The notes under the pieces were generated by a model. The model was not told the DNA's origin. It was given only the letters and a program-made list of their open reading frames with translations, and searched no databases. From Beaufortia kweichowensis (lineage: Eukaryota; Chordata; Actinopteri; Cypriniformes; Gastromyzontidae), in NCBI GenBank assembly GCA_019155185.1, contig CM032794.1, positions 18,429,095-18,493,094 on the forward strand: a stretch of 64,000 nt of DNA. The letters run 5' to 3'. A program made the position numbers and the translations under genes. This document shows positions 55,098 to 63,775 of the stretch, in pieces; position 1 is the stretch's first letter; each line of letters starts with the position of its first letter.

Positions 55098-56881
55098 TGT
55101 AGTGATCTTCACATGGGGCACCAATTGATAGTACGCCTCACACAGGACCTAGAGGTGTTAGTGAGACATGATCCCACGTCACTTCAGGTGTGTGTGTGTG
55201 TGTGTCAGGTGACCTCTCCCTCCTTTTAACTCGGGGCACCAGCTGAGGAATTCCACCTCAACATTCGTTGGAATAATCCAACATAAATCATAAATAATAT
55301 GATAAGAAAAATAGTGGAGGGAGTAAGTCACCTGGGGTATCTGAAGGATTTTTGTGATATTCGTGCTAACTTGTAGAGCCTCTGATTACCAACACAAGAA
55401 AGACACAGTTGTACAAATGCAAAAGGGATTTATTCACTAAACATGCAAAGGGAAATAACTACTTGGGAATACATGTAAATGAAATAAAACTATAACTGAA
55501 TAACGCTTTTAACAAGATGTTTGACAAAGGAAAGGGAAATTGAATTATTGTATGGAGGCAATGACTTGGATAGACAAAATGCAATGCTGTTGCTGAATAT
55601 GGTGGCAGGAGGATATTCTTAGGCTGTCAACTCCCAAAAGATAACCCCTATACCCCCTGCTGAGTAGTACATACTAAACAATAATGCATTTACTAGTGCC
55701 AAGGTCTCTGAAAGAGGTTTGGAAGGAAAGGTATATTTACATTCCACACACTCAGGAGATTTGTCCGGCGTCGGGGGCGTCCTTTGCAGGTTTTGTAGGT
55801 TGCAGTCTGAAAGGCGTGGAATCGCTCTCAGAGAATCCCAGTCATTGAGAGGTGAACTGTGCTGCACCAGAAAGATTGTTAAAGTCCAAGGCGTGATGGA
55901 GTCGCTGCAGTCGAGCTGAGAGGCTGGGAGGGCCGTGAAGGTTGGTAAGGCCCACCCGTGCAGATAGTGGTACGGTTTAAGGTCTGCTCGCAAAGCTTAA
56001 CCTTAGCTGTACTGTTGTTTCTTCCTAGTTCGGTCAGAAAGCTCAGAACGGGCGGAAACTCAGAACCATTGTTGCTGTTATGCTTCCTAGCACAACAGCC
56101 AGAAAACTCAGAACGGGTGTTCTGTTATGCTTCCTTCCTGGAAACTCAGAACGGGTGATCTGTTATGCTTCCTTCCTGGAAACTCAGAACAAAGAATTTG
56201 TGTTGAAAGGGTACTTTTTTCCCCTTTCAGATAAGGAGGAGATTGCATTTTGGCGCTTGTCCCTTGCAGGGCTGTGATTGGCTGTTGATGTTAGAGGGGC
56301 TCACTCATCCTTTCGCTTGTGAAGTGGATGTATTTGCATAGACTAAAGCACAGCATTAAAACTGTGTCTTCACTGTTTTACCTATGCAATTCTCACTTCC
56401 CAAACCACTTTCAAAATACCTTTGGCTTTGTCCTGAATACAAAGAGTATAAACATGACAAAAAGATATTAAACTATCATGAATTAATTCATATGTGAATA
56501 GCATTTGTAAAACTTCCGTATTTAACACAAATTACTATTACAAAGTATGTTCTCAGAGAGTACAGAATGAATATGTGATATGTCCAATATGTTTGTGTCC
56601 ATTTTTATAAATTAAGGAATGTAGAGATGTGTCCTTTGTTTTAGCCAAAGCTGCCGCATGGCCGGTTAATTACCCGCCACATGTGGAGGTCCTGAGGAGT
56701 TTTATGGCCAGGCTGGCCTGGATCTTTGGGTGAGGGTTTTAGTTTGATGATAAGGCTGCCCTATAGAGGGTGTCTGGCAGTTTCTCTGGTAGCCTTATCT
56801 GATGAAACTGGTCCTTAGTTTACATTAAAGAGGGACCCTGCTTGTAAAGTTGGGACCTGAAATGCCTTCTGGAGTGCTGTT

Positions 56882-56888
<7 letters not shown>
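55098..56888. mobile_element. LTR-like element G, 1791 bp, nested in E1
   Basis: It starts TGTAGTGATC and ends GTTCACTACA, so the first eight bases are inverted at the end. TATA lies on both sides (55094-55097 and 56889-56892), but because the site is a TA array the duplication cannot be proved. It shares GGGATTTATTCACT with 31657-31675 and the general plan of E and F, but is otherwise different. No coding domain seen. Confidence 0.75.
56044..56195. repeat. Minisatellite, about 38-bp units, inside element G
   Basis: Three to four units of the form CTCAGAACGGGTG(A/T)TCTG, then TTATGCTTCCTTCCTGGAAA. The first unit is diverged. Confidence 0.88.

Positions 56889-56968
<80 letters not shown>
56889..56968. 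repeat. TA dinucleotide array
   Basis: About 40 uninterrupted TA units directly after element G. Confidence 0.97.
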
Positions 56969-56976
<8 letters not shown>

Positions 56977-57496
56977 TTATTTAATAATTATTTATTTAAT
57001 AATGATGCACAGTACATAGTCTGCTGATTTAATGTGCCACTCTTTACTCTTTCTCTGATTTTCTATGCTTTCTCTTGTATGCGTGTGAATGTGTATGTGT
57101 TTTATGTTAGTTTGTTGATATTGTATTTCAGTAGCTTAGTCAATAAATATTAATTTGTATTCACCCATGATTGTCTCTGCTTAATGCTCAGAACACATCC
57201 CTTAAACTGTGCTATACTGTTACCGGCTCTGTAGTATTGCTGTATTGGGCACGGACCACTATTCATCAAGGCCAGAAGAATAACGCGTTCATTAAAAGTT
57301 AGCATACAATCGGTTGAACACTCGGCGGACGAGTGCTCTAGAGGCCACCGTTGTTAATTTTACTGCACCAGGTAATGCTACAAAATACATAAAGTTAATA
57401 ATCTTTATCTGTAAGTATTTGCATTGAGCCACAAATAATTATTCCCTGAAACAGAACAGTGTTTTAAATAACACCGTCCTAGTTTCGCTACAGAGG

Positions 57497-57990
57497 CCTC
57501 ACGAAACACAGCAATTTACCAAAATGATGGAATGTATAGTTGACATAAAAAGCTGGATGAGTAGCAACTTTCTGTTGTTGAACTCTGACAAACCAGAGGT
57601 GTTAATCATTAGAACTAAAACTGCCACACTTAACCAACAAGAATATTATCTAACTATTGACGGGTTTTCTACCAAGCCTTCGTCGTTAGCTAGGAATCTG
57701 GGCGTTTTATTTTACTGAACCCTCTCATTTGAAAGCCATGTTGCCAACACCTGTAAAAGCACATTTTTTCATCTCAAAAACATATCTAAACTATGTCATA
57801 TGCTGTCACTATCGAGTGCAAAAAAGTTAGTTCACGCATTCATGACGTCTACACTGGATTACTGCAATGCATTATTAGGTGGCCATCTAGCTAGCCGGTT
57901 ACAAAAGCTCCAACTTGTACAAAATGCAGCGGGTAGAGAACAAAAAATTTTGAACATATCAGTACTGTCAACACAACACTCTCTCAGTTA
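57497..57990 (+). pseudogene. L2 RT, part after the E insertion
   Basis: It resumes with MECIVDIKSWMSSNFLLLNS, then PSSLARNLGVLF, HVANTCKSTFFHLKNISKLC, HAFMTSTLDYCNALLGGHLA and LQKLQLVQNAAGRE, after which a deletion leads into the end. Joined with 54616 across one GAGG copy, the order of L2 motifs is uninterrupted. Confidence 0.85.
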
Positions 57991-58175
57991 AAATCTACAT
58001 TTACATTTAGGCATTTAGCTGACGCTTTTATCCAAAGCGACTTACAAATATTAGGAGACAATGAAGCGATACATCAAAAGCGGCAGCAATAGTACAAAGA
58101 AGTGCTTTCCTAAGTTTACAATGTTATGCAGTGCTAGATAAATACCTGTAGGGGAAGGAAAATATTTTATTTTTT

Positions 58176-58560
58176 TTATGCTGTCAGGTGTTCGTGGAAA
58201 AGGTGTGTTTTTAGTCGTTTTTTAAAGGAGGTGAGGGATGTGGCAGACCGGATTGCGTTAGGGAGATTATTCCACAAGCCGGGAACAGAGAAGGAGAAAG
58301 AGCGAGAGAGAGATTTAGTGCCCTTCTGTGATGGTACCACCAGTCGACGTTCATTCGTTGAGCGTAGGGTTCTGGATGGGTTGTAGGTATGTAGAAGAGA
58401 GTTAGAGTATGAAGGTGCAGAGGTTGTGATGGTTTTAAAGGTCAGCATTAATGATTTAAATTTAATGCGGGCCGCCACCGGTAGCCAATGGAGAGAGATG
58501 AAAAGTGACGTGACGTGCTCTTTTGGGTTCCTGGAAGACAAGTCTTGCTGCAGCGTTCTG
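58176..58560 (-). pseudogene. L2 family D ORF2 C-terminal region
   Basis: The open stretch carries SLHWLPVAARIKFKSLMLTF, YNPSRTLRSTNERRLVVPSQ, SLSRSFSFSVPGLWNNLPNA and FKKRLKTHLFHEHL, and ends at the natural stop. A shift at about 58545-58585 separates it from the RT. Confidence 0.88.
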
Positions 58561-58584
58561 TATCATCTGCAGTGGTTTGATTGT

Positions 58585-59250
58585 TCATGCAGGAAGACCA
58601 GCCAGAAGAGCATTGCAATAGTCCAGTCTGGAGATTACCATGGCTTGGACAAGCAGTTGGGTAGCGTGCTCTGTGAGGTATGGCCTGATCTTCCTGATGT
58701 TGTAAAGTGCGTATCTACAAGACCGTGCTATCCTTGAGATGTGTTCGGTAAAGGACAGCTGGTCATTGAAGATTACACCAAGGTTTCTAACTGATTTAGA
58801 TGGTGTAATGGTTGTGTTGCCAATTTGAATTGTGAGGTTGTGTTGCGTTGCCGGTGAGGCCGGAAGTACCAGGAGCTCAGTTTTGGCAAGGTTTAGCTGA
58901 AGGTGGTGTTTAGTCATCCAAGATGAGATGTCATTCAGGCAGGCTGCAATGCGTGATGCTATTGTGGGGTCATTTGGCTGGAAGGAGAAGAAAATCTGGG
59001 TGTCATCAGCATAGCAGTGGTAATCAAAGCCATGTGATTGAATGATGGGACCCAGGGATGTTGTGTAGATGGAGAAGAGGAGTGGTGCAAGAACAGATCC
59101 CTGAGGAACGCCAGTGGCCATGGGATGGGCTTTAGACAGCTCCCCATTCCATGACACCCTGAAGGACCTGTCTGAGAGGTAGGATTTAAACCATCGGAGT
59201 GGGGTACCTGTGATCCCTAGCGATGAGAGGGATGTCAGTAGGATCTGGAT
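58585..59250 (-). pseudogene. L2 family D reverse transcriptase
   Basis: Reading from 59250: LTSLSSLGITGTPLRWFKSY, LSDRSFRVSWNGELS, ATGVPQGSVLAPLLFSIYT (motif B), DYHCYADDTQIFFSF (motif C), LQLNLAKTELLVLPASPA, NLGVIFNDQLSF, and SRLDYCNALLAGLPA. This 220-codon frame is open throughout; motif A is lost by the 5' truncation. Confidence 0.9.
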
Positions 59251-59850
59251 TAAAGTTAGGTCTTCTAGATTAAAGACCTAACTCTTTAACAGAGCATAAA
59301 CATAGTCCAGCAGTTTATAACACAAATCCCCTAAGGGATTGCTTGGCTGCATTATTTGGCCGGAACCGGGAACACTTACATTTACATTTATTCATTTAGC
59401 CGACGCTTTTATCCAAAGCGACTTACAACTTTACCAGTGGCACACTGGGAGCGATTAGGGGTAAGGTGTCTTGCTCAAGGGCACCTCAATTGTTTCCTGC
59501 TGGTATTGGGAATCGAACCAGCAACTTTCTGGTTGCAAGTCCAACTCTCTAACCACTAGGCTACAACTGCACTTCCCTAACAATCTGATATACTTGTTAC
59601 ATCTAAGGGTGTGGAACAGTATTTTGCTCTCAGTTTGTTTGTCTCCTATTTTTCCGAGGTTGTATCCAGTCCATACCCTGACCTGACGTTGGATCTGTCA
59701 AAGGGAGGCGGCGACCCCCAGGAGAACCTGCACTCATTATAACTAATGCTAATGCTAGTTACAATATTACAATAAACAATATTTATGCTAATCTCTTTAA
59801 CTGTTTTACTTTAACTAATTAACTGCCTTTTAAACTACAAGTTTACCTTG
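59251..59850 (+). mobile_element. L2-type LINE 3' end with a SINE inserted
   Basis: It starts with the last codons of an L2 ORF2 (SRLKT, stop, LFNRA; 59266-59300), then a 3' UTR with GGCCGGAACCGGGAACACTT. The UTR is cut by the SINE at 59378-59569 and goes on with TTTTTCCGAGGTTGTATCCA and the block shared with 18986-19140. Confidence 0.75.
59378..59569 (-). mobile_element. tRNA-derived SINE with L2-type tail, copy 3
   Basis: Minus-strand A box TAGCCTAGTGG and perfect B box GGTTCGATTCC, CTTGAGCAAGACACC, AAGTCGCTTTGGATAAAAGC and ATGTAAATGTAAATG tail. The 5-bp repeat CACTT at 59373-59377 and 59570-59574 is its likely target duplication, and the LINE UTR joins up across it. Confidence 0.92.
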
Positions 59851-60134
59851 TTTTTGCGCTGTTTAGAATATTGCCTGTTGTTGGTTAAGAATAATATTTC
59901 ATTTATTTAAACTGTTCCTAGAAGGGTACCTTTATTTATTACCTTTATTATTCTATTTTGCTAGCTATACTAGCTATAACATTTAGAAGTATATTATTGC
60001 TCCTTTGTAGCTATCACTTTCTATTTAGCATTCGATTACACGGAGCTATCCCAGCTATTGGATCGTAGTTTCGATCCGAGTCACATTCACATAATTAAGC
60101 CTTTGTTGTGCAAATTGTAAAGGCGTGTTCACCT
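59851..60134. other. Unassigned AT-rich stretch
   Basis: No coding sequence; contains TAGCTATACTAGCTATAAC and similar short repeats. It ends at the DIRS left end. Confidence 0.35.
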
Positions 60135-60312
60135 GTTCCCTGTCAAGGGAACTCAACGCTGCGTCAGCGTTTGACGCTATGGGAACGCCTTTGCGTGACT
60201 GCGTCTGAAGCGCGTGTGTAAAATTGCCGAATGGCTAGACTGAACATCACAGGCGGGTGACGTCAGGACCAGGAAGCTATAAAGGATCTTAGACGCATTA
60301 CACACATTCAGC
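60135..60312 (+). repeat. DIRS left end and inverted terminal repeat
   Basis: From GCTGCGTCAGCGTTTGACGC on it is the inverse of the right end for about 155 bp with few mismatches. The outermost 20 bp (GTTCCCTGTCAAGGGAACTC) differ from the right end and are matched instead by the internal complementary region. A TATAAAGG box lies at 60280-60287. Confidence 0.9.
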
Positions 60313-60407
60313 TTTTGTGCCTTCAGCTGCGCTGTGTGTGTGTGTTTGCTGTTAGCTAGCGGCGGTCGAAAACGCCAATAATATAGAGAGTGTGTGTGTT
60401 TGTGTGA

Positions 60408-60452
60408 CATAAAGAAAGTGAATATGTCCTTTAGAAAGTGTGTTTCTCCCTG
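60408..60452 (+). repeat. 45-bp gag leader segment copied at 62083-62127
   Basis: Both copies run from CATAAAGAAAGTGAATATGT to TGTGTTTCTCCCTG and differ at one base (CCTT against CATT). They lie 1675 bp apart in the same orientation; the second replaces the RT active site. Confidence 0.95.
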
Positions 60453-61869
60453 TGCTCGCTACATCACGAGCGGGGATTTCTGTGTTGTCTGTTTAGGGGT
60501 GGATCATGCCCGGTCGGCGCTCGAAAACGCCGGCTGTGTGCATTGTTAAGCCCTCCCCATGCGCACTCTCAGATCTAGACTGGCATGTGTAGATAAACAT
60601 GCCCAGCCGAGCGGTTCTCGTGGCGGTGCCGTCTCTGCCGAGGCAGAGCGGCGTCTGCCGTCATGGGGATCGCAAATGGATTTAGCGGACGCGTTGGAGA
60701 CGGGCCCCGCCCTTTCTCCCTCTCTCTCCGCTTCATCCTCTCTCGCTCTCGGCCAGCAAGCCCGCGCTGCGGTTCCTGCTGCTCGGGGCGGGTGTCCACG
60801 CTTCCTGCTATCTTCCTCCGAGGAGGGAGATATGCAGAGCATGGAAACAGGGGAGAGTGAAGAAACATCACGCCCCCCCATGTATGAGGAATTAGTTGAG
60901 GTTGTGACGCGGGCAGTCGCGCATCTTAAAATCGACTGGCCCGCGGAAGTGCAGAGCGCTCACCAGCCCAGTAAACTGGATGAGCGCTTCCTAAAGCCCA
61001 AACCATCACCTCCCCGCCAGGGCTTACCATTTTTCCCAGACCTGCATAACGAGTTATCAGGTTCATGGATGCGGCCCTATTCATCTCGCATTTATAACCC
61101 CCGTATGTCGGTTTATTCTAACATCGTGGGGGCAAAAGAGCATGGTTATATGGCGATGCCGCCGGTGGAACAGACGCTCGCGGGCTATCTGTCCCCCTCC
61201 TCCGCATCGTCCTTAAGAGCCCCGGTACACCCATCAAGGCCATGCAGAGTAACATCAGCCTTGGTGGGTAAAGCATATGCCGCAGCAGGTCAAGCTGGGG
61301 CATGTTTACATACAATTTCAATGCTCCAGGCTTACCAGGCAGACCTGCTGCGGGACCTGGATGAGGGCGAGGGTGTGGACCCGGACGCGGTGAAGGAGCT
61401 CCGCCGGGCCACTGACGTGTCGCTCCGCGCCATTCGCGAAACAGCCAAGGCGGTCGGTAGATCTATGTCCACCTTGGTGGCTACGGAGCGGCATCTTTGG
61501 TTAAATCCGTCAGGCATCAGAGCAGCCGACAAAGCCTTGCTGCTCGATGCGGCGTTATCCCCTGAGGGCCTGTTCGGCGACGCCGTAAATACCGTTGTCG
61601 ACAGGTTCCGGGAGACCAAGAACCAGGCTGCGGCCTTTTCTCAGTTCCTCCCTCGCCGTCATCGGGTCGCTGAGGCTGCTGGGGAGCAGCCTCAGCCCTC
61701 TACCTCCTCATACAGGCACAGGCAGAAGGAGAGTGTTAGTTCCCGAGCTCCACCACAACATCAGTGGGGCTCTGGGAGGCACTCTCAACCCCGGCCTTCC
61801 CAGCCTAAGACGGACCTGAGGGCCGTCATCCAGGCAAAGAAGGCTGTGACCAAGAAGCGGGGCACCTGA
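60424..61869 (+). pseudogene. DIRS gag-like ORF with one premature stop
   Basis: It encodes the structural protein of the element. The start at 60424 gives MSFRKCVSPCARYITSGDFC, VVCLGVDHARSALENAGCVH and C, a Cys/His-rich N-terminal motif of DIRS gag. Codon 42 (60547-60549) is TAA, and the same frame then stays open for 436 codons from ATG 60559: MRTLRSRLACVDKHAQPSGS, a Ser-rich part, YEELVEVVTRAVAHLKIDWP, FFPDLHNELSGSW, VYSNIVGAKEHGYMAMPPVE and a central helical part (ALLLDAALSPEGLFGDAVNT), ending in a basic tail (QAKKAVTKKRGT). Only this stop separates it from an open frame of 481 codons. Confidence 0.88.
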
Positions 61870-62109
61870 CTGCTGCGGAGTCAGGTTGCCCCCGCAAAGC
61901 CCCCTTGGGTCGGATCGGATAACGCCTCACTATACGGCGCCCAGTCCTTCCCTGTGCCCTCCTCATACCAATACCGGGTGCTTCCCTTCGGTCTAGCTCT
62001 GTCACCCCGCACTTTTACCAAATTTGTAGATGCTGCCCTGTCACTGCTGCATTTACAGGGCATTCGCATACTGAATTATATTCATAAAGAAAGTGAATAT
62101 GTCATTTAG
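61870..62109 (+). pseudogene. DIRS reverse transcriptase fragment, active-site motif lost
   Basis: Just past gag the sequence reads SSYQYRVLPFGLALSPRTFT, KFVDAALSLLHLQGIRILNY and I. In DIRS elements an IDD-type active-site motif follows directly, but here at 62083 the sequence switches to a 45-bp copy of the gag leader. The fingers and the first catalytic Asp region before SSYQYRV are missing too. Confidence 0.85.
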
Positions 62110-62127
62110 AAAGTGTGTTTCTCCCTG

Positions 62128-62555
62128 GCCGTGTCGGAGAATTTAGCGGCTCAACATCGAGATGTTGTTCTCGCTCACATGAAAGTGTTGGGGTTACGGC
62201 TGAACGATAAGAAGAGTTCACTTTCTCCGGTTCAGAGAATAACCTTCCTAGGCGTAGAATGGGACTCGAGAGTCATGTCTGCATGCCTCACTACAGCGCG
62301 CATACAGTCCATTCAGTCAGCCGTGACAGGGGTCAGGCTTCATCAACGAGTCACAGTCCTGCAGTTTCAGCAGATACTCGGTCTCATGGCAGCCACAGCC
62401 AGCGTGATACCTCTGGGCCTGCTGTACATGAGACCCTTACAATGGTGGCTCAAGTCCAACTCCAAGGGGCACATTACGCTACAAGCCTTCTGTCCTCCTC
62501 CCTTCAAGGATTCGGACCAGGAAAAAGCTAATTTACTGTGTCCAGTGCGACAGTA
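62128..62555 (+). pseudogene. DIRS RT thumb and RNase H start
   Basis: It encodes SENLAAQHRDVVLAHMKVLG, LRLNDKKSSLSPVQRITFLG, VEWDSRVMSACLTTARIQSI and LQFQQILGLMAATASVIPLG, then LLYMRPLQWWLKS. A frame opens from ATG 62113 inside the copied leader. It ends after HITLQAFCPPPFKDSD at a join to the recombinase, so nearly all of RNase H is missing. Confidence 0.88.
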
Positions 62556-62882
62556 AGAAAGTCTGAGCAGCTGTTTGTGTGTTTTGGTTCTCCCGCCGCT
62601 GGGCTGCCGGCGACCAAACCAACTCTTAGCAGGTGGATAGTCGAGGCTATCTCACTTGCTTATGAAGCTTCTGGACAGCAGTCTCCACTTTCTGTCAAAG
62701 CTCACTCAACCAGGGGTATGGCGGCCTCTAAGGCCTTAAGGTCAGGGGCCACGCTCGAGGATGTTTGTAATGCGGCCGGCTGGTCCTCGCCGCCACGTTT
62801 GTATCGTTTTATGATCTGGACCTGGCTTCCACGCCAGGCTCCCACGTATTGCGGCCCTGAGGGGTCCGTCCTTTCTGAATGA
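62536..62882 (+). pseudogene. DIRS tyrosine recombinase, C-terminal catalytic part, frameshifted
   Basis: It retains GLPATKPTLSRWIVEAISLA, PLSVKAHSTRGMAASKALRS (the H-x-x-R box: His and Arg of AHSTR) and VCNAAGWSSPPRLYRF. The nucleophile Tyr should follow within RFY-DLDL. The codon TAT is at 62810-62812 in a neighbouring frame, because one base is out of step after the CGTTTT run. The N-terminal half, with the first catalytic Arg, is deleted. Confidence 0.88.
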
Positions 62883-62884
62883 CA

Positions 62885-63410
62885 GCCGGGGTGTCTTGCT
62901 GTTTATTCTCTCTTGGGGCCTGGCTCGAGGGCCAGGACCCCGTGCCGAGGGGCCCCATGCACTTCGGCCTTGAGGGGTCGATGTAAACTGAGACATCGGC
63001 CAGCGGAGTCTCGCCGTATGTTCTTTTCTTCTGGTCCTGGCTTGAGAGCCAGCTACCAGTATCTGGGCTTTACTCCTGTGCACCTCAGCCAGGGCCCCGA
63101 GGGGTCCTGGTGACTCATCGCATTGGGTGAGCCCATGCGTTGATGCCTGTCTGAATACCGGCCAGTGAATCTCGTCGTGTATTCCCTGTATACTTTTACT
63201 GTGTCTGGACCGAGGTCCTGTACATTTCTCTTTCGCCCCGAGGGGCTTATTGGGGTTATTAACGGCCAGCAGATCTCGCTGTTTTACTCCCTCTCTACAG
63301 GTCCTGGCCTGAGGGCCAGGGTCTGGGTTTTCACCGCCGGGTCAGTTCCTATAGTCGTGCTCTGCGGATACACACTTCCAGGGACTTGCTCGCACGGCGG
63401 CGTTGGGATC
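62885..63410 (+). repeat. DIRS 3' non-coding degenerate tandem units
   Basis: About four units of 110-150 bp share CGGCCAG(C/T)(G/A)(G/A)A(G/T)CTCG(C/T), a TTCTTTT/TTTACTCCCT stretch, GTCCTGGC(T/C)TGAG(A/G)GCCAG and CCCCGAGGGGT. Similar arrays are usual downstream of the recombinase in fish DIRS elements. Confidence 0.75.
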
Positions 63411-63417
63411 TCGCTCC

Positions 63418-63520
63418 CATAGCGTCAAATGCTGACGCAGCGTTGAGTTCCCTTGACAGGGAACGTCTCAGGTTAAGACTGTAACCTTTGTTCCTTAAGA
63501 GGGAACGAGACGCTGCGTCT
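63418..63520 (+). repeat. DIRS internal complementary region
   Basis: The first part (GCTGACGCAGCGTTGAGTTC, then CCTTGACAGGGAAC) is the inverse of the left end 60135-60165; the second part (GTCTCAGGTTAAGACTGTAA, then CCTTTGTTCC, GAGACGCTGCGTCT) is the inverse of the right end 63714-63767. In DIRS replication this region is thought to template the ends and help circularise the cDNA. Confidence 0.92.
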
Positions 63521-63559
63521 CCCTGCCATACTCCCTGCATCCCTGGGCACAGCTTTGGC

Positions 63560-63770
63560 ACTATACGCTGAATGTGTGTGCGTCCCAAGGTCCTTTTATA
63601 GCTTCCTGGTCCTGACGTCACCCGCCTGTGACGTTCAGTCTAGCCATTCGGCAATTTCACACACATGCTTCAGACGCAGTCACGCAAAGGCGTTCCCATA
63701 GCGTCAAACGCTGACGCAGCGTCTCGTTCCCTCTTAGGGAACAAAGGTTACAGTCGTAACCTGAGACGTT
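63560..63770 (-). repeat. DIRS right end and inverted terminal repeat
   Basis: Inverse of 60155-60312, with TATAAAAGG on the minus strand (63594-63602) where the left end has TATAAAGG. The outer 50 bp (CAAAGGTTACAGTCGTAACC, then TGAGACGTT) are specific to this end and matched in the internal complementary region. Confidence 0.9.
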
Positions 63771-63775
63771 TTCAA

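Larger units (their letters stand above)
54621..57492 (+). mobile_element. LTR-like family E, copy E1, with element G nested inside
   Basis: It begins TGTAGAGACTTGGCC and ends CTAGTTTCGCTACA, flanked by GAGG at 54617-54620 and 57493-57496. Without the nested element it is about 1077 bp, and all blocks match E3 (28424-29884) inverted. In this direction it carries CAATAAATATTAATTTG at 57140-57156. No retroviral gene is present. It inserted into the RT of the L2 copy, and G inserted later in its TA array. Confidence 0.88.
54010..57995 (+). mobile_element. L2-type LINE copy A5, split by an E element
   Basis: A more diverged L2 whose linker/RT start lies at 54010-54250 and whose RT continues to 54616, directly after the YADD box. 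The element E1 (54621-57492) follows with a GAGG duplication on each side. The RT resumes at 57497 and ends truncated at about 57995, where LINE D2 begins. Loss of about 100 codons between 54250 and 54300 is an older deletion. Confidence 0.85.
57996..59250 (-). mobile_element. L2 LINE family D, copy D2
   Basis: On the minus strand the RT from the segment before motif B to the C-terminus is followed by a 3' end with AAGTCGCTTTGGATAAAAGC and TGTAAA repeats at 57996-58060. 5' truncated at about 59250. The family differs from A by its short 3' UTR and by HLQLNLAKTELLVLPASP-type RT sequence. Confidence 0.9.
60135..63770 (+). mobile_element. DIRS1-like retrotransposon, nearly full span, internally deleted
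   Basis: DIRS elements use a tyrosine recombinase instead of an integrase and have inverted ends plus an internal region complementary to both ends. All are here: GTT at both outer ends (60135-60137 and 63768-63770), inverted repeats of about 160 bp (60155-60312 against 63560-63722), gag (60424-61869), RT/RNase H remnant (61870-62535), recombinase C-terminus (62536-62865), a 3' repeat region and the internal complementary region (63418-63520). At 3.6 kb it lacks the N-terminal RT, most of RNase H and the N-terminal recombinase. Confidence 0.92.

Noticed and set aside
54849..55229. Open frames on both strands through the TA/GTAT array
   Set aside because: Tyr/Ile repeats from a microsatellite; no start context and no domain.
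60546..60881. Two overlapping minus-strand frames of about 100 codons
   Set aside because: Antisense of the DIRS gag frame; open because of the GC-rich, stop-poor sequence.
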